This document shows positions 37,166-46,635 of a DNA stretch of 47,990 nucleotides, one piece after another. A program made the translations under genes and the position numbers. The stretch spans positions 1-47,990 of the forward strand of contig JAYQTS010000017.1 in the NCBI GenBank assembly GCA_038147755.1. The letters are read 5' to 3'. Source of the DNA: UBA5951 sp012269555. GTDB lineage: Bacteria; Pseudomonadota; Alphaproteobacteria; Puniceispirillales; Puniceispirillaceae. Under the pieces are notes generated by a model. It saw nothing but the letters and a program-made list of their open reading frames with translations. It was not told where the DNA came from and ran no database searches. The stretch's first letter is position 1. Every line of letters starts with the position of its first letter.

Positions 37166-38533
37166 ATGATGACAAAAAGCACAGATTCTCTTTCATCTGA
37201 AGCTATAAATGGTTTGAATGGAACTTGCACAGTACCTGGGGATAAATCTATTTCTCATAGAGCCCTGATATTCAGCTCAATAGCTGAAGGAAAAACAAAA
37301 ATTCGGGGTTTACTAAAAAGCAAAGATGTCTATTCAACATTGAATGCCTTACGTGAACTTGGTGTTAACATATCTATCCAAGAACAAAGTTTAGTTGAGG
37401 TTACGGGAACAGGTATGCACGGATTACAAACACCCTCTAGCTCTTTAGATCTTGGAAATTCCGGAACTGGTGTAAGACTTCTTATGGGACTAATTGGGTC
37501 TCAGCAAATATCGGCTACATTTATTGGTGACAAGTCCCTTTCAAAAAGACCTATGCGCAGAATAACAGACCCATTGAGTCAAATGGGAGTCGAAATTAAT
37601 GATAATAATGGGTTGTTGCCAATTACTGTAAATGGGCGTTCAAGCCCTCTTCCATTAAGTTACAGGTCTCCTGTGGCATCAGCGCAGATAAAATCAGCTA
37701 TTCTAATTGCTGGTTTGAATGCTCGGGGAATGACGAGTGTTTTAGAGCCGACAAAATCGCGTGACCATACTGAACGCATGCTTGGCCACTATGGCATATC
37801 TGTATTTTCAAAAAATGATTTGGATGGAAATTATAAAGTTGGTTTAATGGGAGGCGGAAAATTAAAAGCAAAAGACTTTACAGTTCCAAGCGACCCCTCA
37901 TCTGCCGCTTTTTTAATTGTAGCTGCATTAATCACAAAAGATAGTTGTATTTTACTTCCAAACATAGGGATAAACCCTCAAAGAATAGGACTTATTTCTA
38001 CTCTCCAAGAAATGGGCGCAAACATTAAAATCAGTAACTTTAAGAAAGTAGGTGGTGAAGAGGTAGCCGATATTTATGTTTCATCAAGTTCTTTAAAGGG
38101 TGTAACTGTGCCAGCAAATAGAGCTCCTTCCATGATTGATGAATATCCAATTCTATGCATAGCAGCAGCTATGGCATCTGGCCCCACATATATGGAAAAC
38201 ATTGGTGAGCTGAGACACAAAGAAACAGATAGAATAACAGTAATGGCGAAAGGGTTGAGACTAGCCGGTGTGAATGTTGATGAAACGGATACCAGCATGT
38301 GTGTACATGGCACAATAGATAAATGGGGTAATTCTTGCATAAACGGAGGATTTCAAATCTCCTCTCAGGATGATCATAGAATAGCTATGTCTTTTCTTAT
38401 ACTTGGTTTAGTAAGCAATGATAAAATTATCGTTGACGGTGTCTCTACAATCGAAACGAGCTTTCCTGATTTTGTTAGAACCATTAACGAACTTGGTGGT
38501 CGCATAACTCCTTGTAATACTGAATTTAAATGA
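37166..38533 (+). CDS. aroA: EPSP synthase (3-phosphoshikimate 1-carboxyvinyltransferase), class II type
   Basis: Penultimate step of chorismate synthesis, joining shikimate-3-phosphate and PEP. 455 residues. The sequence follows class II (Agrobacterium CP4-like) enzymes: PGDKSISHRALIFSSIAEGK, KRPMRRITDPL, SAQIKSAILIAGLNARG, TKSRDHTERMLGHYG, DPSSAAF, NRAPSMIDEYPILCIAAAMA and HRIAMSFLILGLVS. In the PEP-side loop LDLGNSGTGVRL the residue equivalent to Ala100 of CP4 is Gly100, the ordinary form. A Shine-Dalgarno-like TAGGAA precedes two adjacent ATGs (37166, 37169). First gene of the run aroA-cmk-rpsA, divergent from the TIGR02300 gene across 276 AT-rich bases. Frame intact. Confidence 0.97.
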   Translation: MMTKSTDSLSSEAINGLNGTCTVPGDKSISHRALIFSSIAEGKTKIRGLLKSKDVYSTLNALRELGVNISIQEQSLVEVTGTGMHGLQTPSSSLDLGNSGTGVRLLMGLIGSQQISATFIGDKSLSKRPMRRITDPLSQMGVEINDNNGLLPITVNGRSSPLPLSYRSPVASAQIKSAILIAGLNARGMTSVLEPTKSRDHTERMLGHYGISVFSKNDLDGNYKVGLMGGGKLKAKDFTVPSDPSSAAFLIVAALITKDSCILLPNIGINPQRIGLISTLQEMGANIKISNFKKVGGEEVADIYVSSSSLKGVTVPANRAPSMIDEYPILCIAAAMASGPTYMENIGELRHKETDRITVMAKGLRLAGVNVDETDTSMCVHGTIDKWGNSCINGGFQISSQDDHRIAMSFLILGLVSNDKIIVDGVSTIETSFPDFVRTINELGGRITPCNTEFK

Positions 38534-38577
38534 TATTGATTAACATAAAAAATGATTCTTTATAAAAAAGATTTAAA

Positions 38578-39237
38578 ATGAAAATAGCAATAGATGGAAC
38601 AGCTGCATCAGGAAAAGGCACCCTCGCAAAAGGGCTAGCAAAAAAACTGGGATATGATTACTTAGATACAGGATTACTTTATCGCAGATTAGCATTAGAT
38701 ATCTACAAGAAAGGGCTAACAAAATTTAATTTAATTAATGAAAGGGGAATTATTTCTAATGCAAATATTAATATGTTAGCTGATATCACTCTTAATTTAA
38801 CACTCCCACTATCAGACCACCCTGATTTGAGAAAACAAGAAATATCTCATTTATCTGCAGTTATTGCAAGTATACCAGAAATACGAGAAATATTGTTTAA
38901 AAAACAGAGAATGTTTGCAAATAAACCACCCTCTAAAGCAGGCGTTATTTTAGATGGGAGAGACATTGGCTCCGTTATTCTTCCGGAGGCAAAAATTAAA
39001 TTTTTCATCGATGCAAAGCCTGAAATTCGCGCTAAAAGAAGGTATGCTGAGTTGAAAAGTTTAAGCGCTGAAATTCAAGTGGAGACTATTCTTGACGATT
39101 TAATCAAGCGTGATAAAGCCGATCGGACAAGGCATGTAGCACCTTTAAAACAGGTCCCAGATGCATTTTTTATCGATAGTTCCGCACTAAATGCAGATGA
39201 AGTCTTGCAAATTGCGTTAAATTACATTAATGGCTAA
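38578..39237 (+). CDS. cmk: Cytidylate kinase
   Basis: 219 residues. Phosphorylates CMP and dCMP with ATP. P-loop IDGTAASGKGTLAKGLA (residues 5-21), the YDYLDTGLLYRRLAL segment with the conserved Asp-Thr-Gly, the GVILDGRDIGSVILPEA motif binding CMP, and RAKRRYAELK/ DKADRTRHVAPLKQVPDA in the lid and sugar-binding region. Lies 44 bases after aroA and 190 bases before rpsA, the standard order in proteobacteria. Frame intact. Confidence 0.96.
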   Translation: MKIAIDGTAASGKGTLAKGLAKKLGYDYLDTGLLYRRLALDIYKKGLTKFNLINERGIISNANINMLADITLNLTLPLSDHPDLRKQEISHLSAVIASIPEIREILFKKQRMFANKPPSKAGVILDGRDIGSVILPEAKIKFFIDAKPEIRAKRRYAELKSLSAEIQVETILDDLIKRDKADRTRHVAPLKQVPDAFFIDSSALNADEVLQIALNYING

Positions 39238-39428
39238 TCTACGTTGTTTGGCATTTTTCTAAACTGTGCCTAACTTTTTACTCAATAATTGCTGGAACCT
39301 TAATTGCTATTTAAAAAATATCCGCCTCTGAATATAAATCGAGGACGTTTAGACGGGTAAAATCTTGAAACCAGCCAAGACTATAAAAGGTTACATACCT
39401 ACAAAATAGCATCCCACGGAGATTTTTA

Positions 39429-41143
39429 TTGTCAAACCAAAAAGATGACGAAAATTTACTCGTCGAAGAGAGTTTTGCTGAATTGCTAGCTGAGAGTTTT
39501 TCAGAAAGCACTTCAGTTGAAGGTAGTGTAGTTAAAGGTAAAATCATTGCGATTGAAGCAGAACATGCAATAATTGACGTTGGCCTTAAGTCTGAGGGAC
39601 GAATCCCCTTAAAAGAATTTACAGCACCCGGCCAAGATCCTGAATTACAAGTTGGTGATGATGTAGAGGTCTATGTTGAAAGAATGGAAGATAAGGACGG
39701 GCAGGCACTTTTGAGTCGAGAGAAGGCTAGAAGAGAAGAAGCTTGGGTTATCTTAGAGCGTGCATTTGAAGCCCAAGAGCGTGTTACGGGAGTTATATTC
39801 GGACGAGTTAAGGGAGGCTTCACTGTTGATTTATCAGGTGCTACCGCATTTCTGCCTGGGAGCCAGGTTGATATCCGGCCTATTAATGATGTTAATGCAC
39901 TAATGGGTGCTCCACAACCTTTTCAAATACTCAAAATTGATAGGCGCCGGGGTAATATCGTTGTTTCTAGAAGAGCTGTATTGGAAGAATCGCGCGCAGA
40001 GGCGCGAAGTGAGTTAGTATCTAACTTGGTTGAAGGCCAAAAGTTAAAAGGTGTAGTTAAAAACATAACTGACTACGGTGCTTTCGTCGATTTAGGTGGT
40101 GTTGATGGTTTGTTGCACGTTACTGACATTGCTTGGCGAAGAATAAATCATCCATCCGAAGCACTTACAGTTGGCCAAACAGTTGATGTTCAAGTAATTA
40201 GGTTCAATGAGGAAACGCAACGAATTTCTCTTGGAATGAAGCAGCTTCAAAGCGACCCGTGGGAAAATGCAATCGAGAAGTTTAAAACTGGGACTCGTTT
40301 AAATGGCAGGGTTACAAACATCACTGATTACGGAGCATTTGTTGAATTAGATGATGGCGTTGAAGGACTTGTGCATGTGTCTGAAATGAGTTGGACGAAA
40401 AAAAATGTACATCCGGGAAAAATTGTTTCCACTAGTCAAGAAGTTGAAGTTGTTGTGTTAGAGGTTGATTTAACGAAACGTCGTATATCTCTTGGCCTAA
40501 AACAAGCCACTGATAACCCCTGGGAAGCATTTGACAATAATAACAAGATAGGGGATGTGATTAAGGGCGAAATAAATAACATTACTGAATTTGGACTCTT
40601 TGTTGGTCTCACCGACGACATTGATGGCCTTGTGCATTTATCCGATATCTCATGGTCTTCATCTGGTGAAGAAGTTTTAGAGAAGTTTAAAAAAGGCGAC
40701 AACATTGAAGCAAAAATCTTAGATATTGATCTAGAAAAAGAACGCATTTCACTGGGAATCAAGCAATTAACAAGCAACCCAGCCGCTGACGCTGCTGAAA
40801 AAATTAAAAAAGGTGATGCTGTTACGTGTGTTATCACAGCTGTAACGGAACAAGGCCTTGAAGTCCGTGTGGAGACTCACTTTCTGGTTTTATCAAACGC
40901 ACTGATCTTGCGCGAGATAGGTCAGAACAAAGGGTAGAACGTTTTGCTGTTGATGAAAAAGTTGACGCTATAATTTCTCAAATTGATAGTAAAAACAGTA
41001 AATTAACTTTATCAATAAAAGCTCGTGAGATGGCTGAAGAAAAGCAAGCTATGGCTGAATTCGGCTCATCGGATAGCGGTGCTAGCCTTGGTGATATACT
41101 TGGTGCTGCACTAGCAAAGAAAGAAGATACTTCTTCTGAATAG
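39429..41143 (+). CDS. rpsA: 30S ribosomal protein S1, frameshifted near the 3' end
   Basis: mRNA-binding ribosomal protein made of six S1 (OB-fold) repeats; the repeated NITDYGAFVELDDGVEGLVHVSE and KRISLGLKQ-type patterns are clear. The frame runs to 40937, but the true C-terminus lies one frame over: one base is missing at about 40869-40876, after which it reads SGFIKRTDLARDRSEQRVER through GSSDSGASLGDILGAALAKK to a TAG at 41141-41143. Repaired length is about 571 residues, normal. The start appears as TTG at 39429 behind GGAG; the context ATTGTCA could also be an ATG with one extra T. A strong terminator follows. Confidence 0.95.
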
Positions 41144-41174
41144 AAAACTATTACTTATTTTTTTAAAAAAAACA

Positions 41175-41207
41175 AAAAAAAACCTCACACCTAGTGAGGT
41201 TTTTTTT
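41175..41207 (+). terminator. Intrinsic terminator after rpsA
   Basis: AACCTCAC and GTGAGGTT form an eight-base-pair stem around loop ACCTA (41181-41201), flanked upstream by an A run and followed by T's to 41207. It lies 38 bases after the repaired rpsA stop, separating aroA-cmk-rpsA from ihfB; ihfB therefore needs its own promoter. Confidence 0.92.
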
Positions 41208-41304
41208 GCCATTTTCAAAAAGCTCAAGTACGATTTTAAGAAAACATAAAAATTTAAAAAAATATTAGTGTAGATGTATTAAATAAGCATAAGGTTAATT
41301 TACA

Positions 41305-41583
41305 ATGACCAAATCTGAATTAATAAATATGTTAGCGGCTGAGAATCCAGAACTATACCATAGAGATATTGAAAGAATCGTAAATACAATTTTTGAAACT
41401 ATCTGCACCTCACTTGAAAATGGTGACAGAATAGAGCTACGTGGTTTTGGAGCATTTTCAATTAGAGAACATGGGGCTCGTAAAGGAAGAAACCCTCGCA
41501 CTGGTGAACCAGTAGATGTTGCAAGAAAAAACGTTCCCTATTTCAAAATGGGCAAGGGGATGAAGGAAAGATTAAATAAATAG
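41305..41583 (+). CDS. ihfB: Integration host factor beta subunit
   Basis: 92 residues, normal length. DNA-bending protein of the HU/IHF family, partner of IhfA. MTKSELINMLAAENPELYHR opens the helical dimer part; IELRGFGAFSIREHGARKGR, NPRTGEPVDV and the FKMGKGMKERLN end are the arm and C-terminal signature of IhfB. AAGG lies ten bases upstream of the ATG. Frame intact. Confidence 0.96.
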   Translation: MTKSELINMLAAENPELYHRDIERIVNTIFETICTSLENGDRIELRGFGAFSIREHGARKGRNPRTGEPVDVARKNVPYFKMGKGMKERLNK

Positions 41584-41621
41584 AACATTGATAAATTTTA
41601 TCAGAATAGCATGATCAACAA

Positions 41622-42014
41622 ATGTCTAAGATTATTTATTTTTTTTCAAAACTCTTTTGGTTAATATTTTTGCTTTTGTTTGTTATTTTACTAGCTATTC
41701 TTGTAGGTTCTAATTCACAATCAGTTACCTTATATTTCTGGCCTATATCTGGGAAGCTCACTATTGTAATATGGCTTGCAATATTGCTCTCTTTTGGTGC
41801 AGGATTAATCGCTGGGGCCTTAATAATTTGGCTTAATTCATTTTCGTCCTATCGAGCTTCAATGAAATTAAAAAAGCAAGTTCAAATCAGCACAAGTGAC
41901 AATACTAAAACTGAAAATGACCAATATCTTGAATTCAAAAATTCGACAAAACAACCTTCTGATGATAATAAACAAATTAATAGCCCTTTAAATGGGTTTA
42001 CCCAAGGCTTCTAA
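41622..42014 (+). CDS. lapA: LapA-domain small membrane protein
   Basis: 130 residues, DUF1049/LapA type. Two membrane helices: LFWLIFLLLFVILLAILVGS and IVIWLAILLSFGAGLIAGAL, with the family-typical NSQSVTLYFWP between them. A polar, low-complexity C-terminal tail of about 45 residues (KTENDQYLEFKNSTKQPSDD) follows. In gammaproteobacteria LapA works with LapB on LPS assembly and LpxC turnover; no lapB is seen here. The gene lies between ihfB and trpF and ends two bases before the trpF ATG. Frame intact. Confidence 0.85.
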   Translation: MSKIIYFFSKLFWLIFLLLFVILLAILVGSNSQSVTLYFWPISGKLTIVIWLAILLSFGAGLIAGALIIWLNSFSSYRASMKLKKQVQISTSDNTKTENDQYLEFKNSTKQPSDDNKQINSPLNGFTQGF

Positions 42015-42016
42015 AC

Positions 42017-42664
42017 ATGAAAGTAAAAATTTGTGGTCTAAAAACACCATTCGAAATCGATTTTTGCGTTAAAGCTAAAGCAGATTTTATTGGCTTCGTT
42101 TTTTTTAAAAATTCGTTAAGACATTTAACTTTTGAAAAAGCATCAGAATTATCAGGACATTATGATAAATATTACTCTAATTCTAACCTCAAAAAGGTTG
42201 CTTTGTGTGTTAACCCAACAAATGGTGAATTATCAAACATAATTGCGTCATCGAATGCCGACATCTTGCAACTTCACGGAACAGAAACACCTTTCAGAGT
42301 TGAGGAAATTAGACAAAAATACGCGCTTCCTGTTATTAAAGCAATCCGAGTAAAAAATAAAACAGATATAATTGCAAGTAAGCAATATTCTAATTGCACG
42401 GACTGGTTACTTTTTGATGCAACAGCTTCTTCAAATTTACCTCCAGGAGGTAATGGAGAGTGCTTTGATTGGTCTCTTCTAAAGAATTTTGAATGTGATT
42501 TGCCTTGGATGCTTGCAGGTGGGCTTAATCCAAATAATGTCGCTGGTGCTATTGCAGAATGCAAGCCAAGTGGTGTTGACGTATCTTCAGGAGTTGAAAT
42601 TATAGCAGGGAAAAAAGACCCTTCTTTGATTTCAGCCTTTGTACAGTCTGCAAAAATGAGCTAA
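42017..42664 (+). CDS. trpF: Phosphoribosylanthranilate isomerase
   Basis: 215 residues, TIM barrel. Converts phosphoribosylanthranilate to CdRP in tryptophan synthesis. KICGLK with the catalytic Cys at residue 6, DFIGFVFF, ILQLHGTE, PVIKAIR, LLFDA, GGNGECFDWSLL, MLAGGLNPNNV and GVDVSSGVE are all present. AAGG lies eleven bases ahead of the ATG. It is followed by trpB after 76 bases and by trpA, the usual alphaproteobacterial trpFBA order. Frame intact. Confidence 0.96.
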   Translation: MKVKICGLKTPFEIDFCVKAKADFIGFVFFKNSLRHLTFEKASELSGHYDKYYSNSNLKKVALCVNPTNGELSNIIASSNADILQLHGTETPFRVEEIRQKYALPVIKAIRVKNKTDIIASKQYSNCTDWLLFDATASSNLPPGGNGECFDWSLLKNFECDLPWMLAGGLNPNNVAGAIAECKPSGVDVSSGVEIIAGKKDPSLISAFVQSAKMS

Positions 42665-42740
42665 TCTCTATAGATGGTAATAGAATGGCAAAATAAAAAT
42701 TTGCCTTTTAATGATGTGTCATGAATAGGTAAATTTAGTA

Positions 42741-43964
42741 ATGAATGAAATAAAGCAAAATTCCTTTAAGACTATGCCAGATGAGAATGGCCGTTTTGGC
42801 ATTCACGGCGGTCGCTTCGTTGCAGAAACATTAATGCCTTTGATATTGCAGGTTGAGTCTGCTTATAAAGAAGTAAAAACAGATCCTGATTTTAATGCAG
42901 AACTGCTTTATTACCAGAAACATTATGTGGGCAGACCATCTCCTTTATATTTTGCTGAACACCTTACTAAGCAGTATGGGGGAGCAAAATTATACTTAAA
43001 AAGGGACGAGCTAAATCACACAGGCGCTCACAAGATTAATAATGTGCTTGGTCAGGCACTACTGGCAAAAAAGATGGGAAAAACAAAAATCATTGCTGAA
43101 ACAGGGGCTGGACAACATGGGGTAGCTACCGCAACGGCATGCGCGTTATTTAATCTCGAATGCGAGGTCTTCATGGGAGCTGAGGATGTGAAACGTCAAA
43201 AGCCAAACGTAGATAGGATGCGTTTATTAGGGGCTACTGTGCATCCTGTTACCTCTGGTACATCCACATTGAAAGACGCGATGAACGAGGCGCTTCGTTA
43301 TTGGGTAGCTAATCCTAATACCCATTTTTATATTATTGGAACAGTTGCAGGCCCACATCCCTATCCCGAAATGGTTCGAAACTTCCAGTCCGTCATTGGG
43401 AAAGAAGCAAAAGAGCAATTATTCGAAGCTGAAGGGCGATTGCCAGACGCACTTATTGCTTGTATTGGCGGCGGTTCCAACGCGCTTGGCCTGTTTTACC
43501 CATTTCTAGACAATACTGATGTTACTATTTTTGGCGTTGAAGCTGCAGGTCAGGGACTAGATAGCGGAATGCATGCAGCAAGCCTTACCGGCGGGAAACC
43601 AGGCGTTTTACATGGCAATCGAACCTATTTATTACAAAATGATGATGGACAGATAGTGGATGCTCATTCTATATCCGCTGGTCTTGATTATCCCGGCATT
43701 GGGCCAGAGCATTCCTGGCTTCATGATGTAGGACGTGTTAATTACGTCAGTGCGACAGATGAAGAGGCGTTAGTTCAGTTTCAGTTATGCTCTAGGCTTG
43801 AAGGGATAATTCCTGCTCTTGAGCCATCACATGCACTCGCATTTGCAGCAAAACAATTACCATTAATGGATAAAGAACAAATTGTAATCCTTAATATGTG
43901 CGGTCGCGGAGATAAAGACCTTGAAACAGTGCTACCTAAGCTGGATGAGCGCGGGTTACTATAA
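42741..43964 (+). CDS. trpB: Tryptophan synthase beta chain
   Basis: 407 residues, PLP enzyme joining indole and serine. The N-terminal GRFGIHGGRFVAETLMPLIL, the PLP-Lys motif LNHTGAHKINNVLGQAL, the AETGAGQHGVATA catalytic loop, the PLP-phosphate loop CIGGGSNALGLFYPF and the C-terminal NMCGRGDKD are intact. It works as an alpha2-beta2 complex with TrpA, encoded 31 bases downstream. No leader peptide or attenuator was seen before trpF or trpB. Frame intact. Confidence 0.98.
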   Translation: MNEIKQNSFKTMPDENGRFGIHGGRFVAETLMPLILQVESAYKEVKTDPDFNAELLYYQKHYVGRPSPLYFAEHLTKQYGGAKLYLKRDELNHTGAHKINNVLGQALLAKKMGKTKIIAETGAGQHGVATATACALFNLECEVFMGAEDVKRQKPNVDRMRLLGATVHPVTSGTSTLKDAMNEALRYWVANPNTHFYIIGTVAGPHPYPEMVRNFQSVIGKEAKEQLFEAEGRLPDALIACIGGGSNALGLFYPFLDNTDVTIFGVEAAGQGLDSGMHAASLTGGKPGVLHGNRTYLLQNDDGQIVDAHSISAGLDYPGIGPEHSWLHDVGRVNYVSATDEEALVQFQLCSRLEGIIPALEPSHALAFAAKQLPLMDKEQIVILNMCGRGDKDLETVLPKLDERGLL

Positions 43965-43995
43965 GAAACTCAAAATAAAGGTCGAAGCAAATAAA

Positions 43996-44820
43996 ATGAG
44001 CAAAAGATTAGCCGCAAGCTTTGCAAAAGCAAAAAAAGAAAACAGAGGCGTTTTGGGTATTTTTGTATCTGCGGGAGACCCGGATACCAATACTTGCATA
44101 AAAATATTAGATGGTCTGGTTAAATCTGGCGTGGATATGATAGAACTTGGAATGCCATTTTCTGATCCAATGGCGGATGGCCCTGCTATTCAGGCAGCAA
44201 GCCTGCGTGCTTTAAAATCTGGTATGAACCTAAAAGGCAGTCTTGAAATTGCGTCTCAATTCCGCAAAAAACATGCCCATACTCCTTTGATATTGATGGG
44301 GTATTACAACCCTATCTATAGATATGGTGTTGAACTATTTCTTAAAGACTCACAGGCAGCTGGCGCAGATGGTCTTATCATAGTAGACCTTCCCCCTGAA
44401 GAAGATGCAGAACTGTGTGATCTAAACCAAAATTCAGAATTAGATTTTATCAGACTAATCACACCCACGACCCTTGGCGATAGATTGCCATTCGTTTTGG
44501 AAAAGGCATCTGGTTTTATTTATTACGTCTCAATAGCTGGTATTACTGGCACGAAATCTGCTCAGATGGATTCTATATCTAGCGCTGTAAATAGAATAAA
44601 GCAGGTTAGCGATTTGCCTGTTGTAACCGGTTTTGGCATCAGAACTGCAGAACAGGCAGCACATATTGCCTCGCTGGGGGATGGCGCTATTGTGGGCTCT
44701 GCAGTAGTAGAAATTATAGCAGAGTCTAATATGCAGAATTTAACTGCTGAGAAGACCTCCGAAAAAGTGAGTGATTTTACTAAATCTCTTGCAGATGCGA
44801 TATCTACTCATAAAACATAA
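43996..44820 (+). CDS. trpA: Tryptophan synthase alpha chain
   Basis: 274 residues from the ATG at 43996 (MSKRLAASFAKAKKENRGVL). Cleaves indole-3-glycerol phosphate. MIELGMPFSDPMADGPAIQA holds the catalytic Glu and Asp region; LILMGYYNPIYRYG, GLIIVDLPPEE, YYVSIAGITG, GFGIRTAEQA and IVGSAVVE complete the TIM-barrel motifs. A longer start inside trpB is open but would overlap it. In relatives accD follows; here folC follows after 82 bases. Frame intact. Confidence 0.97.
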   Translation: MSKRLAASFAKAKKENRGVLGIFVSAGDPDTNTCIKILDGLVKSGVDMIELGMPFSDPMADGPAIQAASLRALKSGMNLKGSLEIASQFRKKHAHTPLILMGYYNPIYRYGVELFLKDSQAAGADGLIIVDLPPEEDAELCDLNQNSELDFIRLITPTTLGDRLPFVLEKASGFIYYVSIAGITGTKSAQMDSISSAVNRIKQVSDLPVVTGFGIRTAEQAAHIASLGDGAIVGSAVVEIIAESNMQNLTAEKTSEKVSDFTKSLADAISTHKT

Positions 44821-44902
44821 AAAAAATAATCATACGATTATAACTCTTGGATAATAAGAAAATAGCAGAAGAATATCGGTAAAACATTTGAAGGGGATGC
44901 TT

Positions 44903-46180
44903 ATGCTGTCAGAAAGCCTTAAAAGGCTCTCACTTCTTCACCCAAAACTTATTGACCTTGGGCTAGAACGAACCTATCAACTCCTTAAAAAGGCTGGAAA
45001 TCCTCACCAGAACTTGCCCCCTATATTTCATATAGCAGGCACCAATGGGAAAGGGTCAGTTAGTGCATATCTGTTTGCTATCGCGAAGCAACTTGGCCTC
45101 AAAACGCATTGTTATACCTCACCACATTTATGCAGATTTAATGAGAGAATTCGAATTTCAAATAACCTTATCGATGATGAGGCGCTTTTAAAAATTCTAG
45201 ATGAGGTAGAAAAGCTTAACCAGAATACACCTATTACATTTTACGAAATCACAACGGTTGCTGCATTTATGGCATTTGCAAGAATACCTGCAGACCTTCT
45301 TATCTTAGAAACTGGCCTTGGTGGTAGACTAGACTCAACAAATGTGATCGAAAATCCATTAGCGTCTATTATTACTCCCATCGAACGAGATCATGAGCAT
45401 TTTCTGGGCTCTGAGCTAACGCAGATAGCAGGTGAAAAAGCAGGTATAATCAAAAAAAATGTGCCTGTAATTAGTGCCTCTCAGTCCAACGAGGTTGAAG
45501 AAACTCTCAAAAATAAAGCGAAAGAGATGAATGCACCCATTTTTTTTGAGGGAACTGATTTCATTTGGGAGCAAATAAACACAGGAGAGGTAAAACTAGA
45601 GTGTAAAAATAGGGTTTTTACGCTACCAACCCCCTCGCTAATCGGACCTCATCAAATACAAAATGCAGCCCTCGCAGCCGCATCTGGTATCTACAGTAAT
45701 AACTTCACTCCAATAGATGATAGATTATTTTCTGGCATCGGGTTAGCAAAATGGCCGGGACGGGTGCAATTCATCGATAAGGGGAAATTACTCAATTACC
45801 GTGGTGCAAGACCAATATGGATTGACGGTGCACATAATTCCCATAGTGCAACGGCTCTTGCGGCCTCTCTCGCAAAAATAACTGGTGAGAAATGGACGCT
45901 CATTGCAGGGATGTTAGAGACTCGAAAACCAGATGACATTTTTATGCCCTTGAAAAACCTTATCAGCGAAATATTTACCATAACTATACCAGACCAGGTT
46001 GCAAGTCTATCAGCCCAAGAGTTATCAGAAAATTGTCAGAGTCTAGGGATTAAAGCGACCGCAAAATCAAGCTTAATCGAGGCGCTCACCGCCACAAGTA
46101 AAAGTGAATTTGTGGTGATTTGTGGCTCGTTATATTTAGCAGGGCACGCTTTGTTATTAAATAATACCCTACCAGAATAA
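44903..46180 (+). CDS. folC: Folylpolyglutamate / dihydrofolate synthase
   Basis: Adds glutamate to dihydropteroate and folates. 425 residues from the ATG at 44903, chosen because AAGGGG lies six bases upstream; an ATG at 44897 and a TTG at 44888 are also in frame. P-loop FHIAGTNGKGSVSAYLFA, LETGLGGRLDSTN, ITPIERDHEHFLG, the GEKAGIIKKNVPVI segment with the Lys region, GPHQIQNAALA, and WIDGAHNSHSATALAASLA in the C-terminal ligase domain. Convergent with trxA. Frame intact. Confidence 0.95.
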   Translation: MLSESLKRLSLLHPKLIDLGLERTYQLLKKAGNPHQNLPPIFHIAGTNGKGSVSAYLFAIAKQLGLKTHCYTSPHLCRFNERIRISNNLIDDEALLKILDEVEKLNQNTPITFYEITTVAAFMAFARIPADLLILETGLGGRLDSTNVIENPLASIITPIERDHEHFLGSELTQIAGEKAGIIKKNVPVISASQSNEVEETLKNKAKEMNAPIFFEGTDFIWEQINTGEVKLECKNRVFTLPTPSLIGPHQIQNAALAAASGIYSNNFTPIDDRLFSGIGLAKWPGRVQFIDKGKLLNYRGARPIWIDGAHNSHSATALAASLAKITGEKWTLIAGMLETRKPDDIFMPLKNLISEIFTITIPDQVASLSAQELSENCQSLGIKATAKSSLIEALTATSKSEFVVICGSLYLAGHALLLNNTLPE

Positions 46181-46208
46181 TATTTGGTTAAACGCAGTCT
46201 TTCTCTCC

Positions 46209-46227
46209 TTATGGAAAACTACCATAA
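46209..46227. terminator. Weak hairpin between folC and trxA
   Basis: TTATGG (46209-46214) and CCATAA (46222-46227) can pair across the loop AAAACTA, between the two convergent genes. The stem is short and no T run follows on either strand, so terminator function is doubtful. Confidence 0.25.
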
Positions 46228-46231
46228 AGCA

Positions 46232-46552
46232 TTATAAGTTTTCCTTCACCCATTGCTCTAACTGAGATTTTGGTAATGCACCAATTTTCTCAGCGACAAC
46301 TTCTCCATTCTTAAACATTAATAAAGTTGGAATTCCTCGTACCCCATAGCTTTGCGGAGTTACTGGATTATCATCAATATTTACCTTAACTATATCAACT
46401 TGACCTTCGAGTGAATTTGAAATCTCTTCTAACGCTGGACTAATAGCGCGACAAGGCCCACACCATTCAGCCCAAAAATCTACAACTACTGGTCCAGCTG
46501 CTTTTATAACATCAGTATCAAAATTAGAATCGGTTGAGTGTTTGGTAGCCAT
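46232..46552 (-). CDS. trxA: Thioredoxin
   Basis: 106 residues. General cytosolic disulfide reductant. Active site WCGPC at residues 30-34 in VVVDFWAEWCGPCRAISPAL; cis-Pro loop VRGIPTLLMFKNGE; C-terminal helix QLEQWVKENL. AAAGGA lies seven bases upstream of the ATG. It is the gene downstream of addA on this strand, with an 83-base AT-rich gap, as in many alphaproteobacteria. Frame intact. Confidence 0.98.
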   Translation of the reverse strand: MATKHSTDSNFDTDVIKAAGPVVVDFWAEWCGPCRAISPALEEISNSLEGQVDIVKVNIDDNPVTPQSYGVRGIPTLLMFKNGEVVAEKIGALPKSQLEQWVKENL

Positions 46553-46635
46553 GCTAATTCCTTTGTGTTTAAAAATAATTCTTAATAGTTAGTAATAAAT
46601 ATAACCATTGGCAAATAGTTTTTTAAAATTTATTT

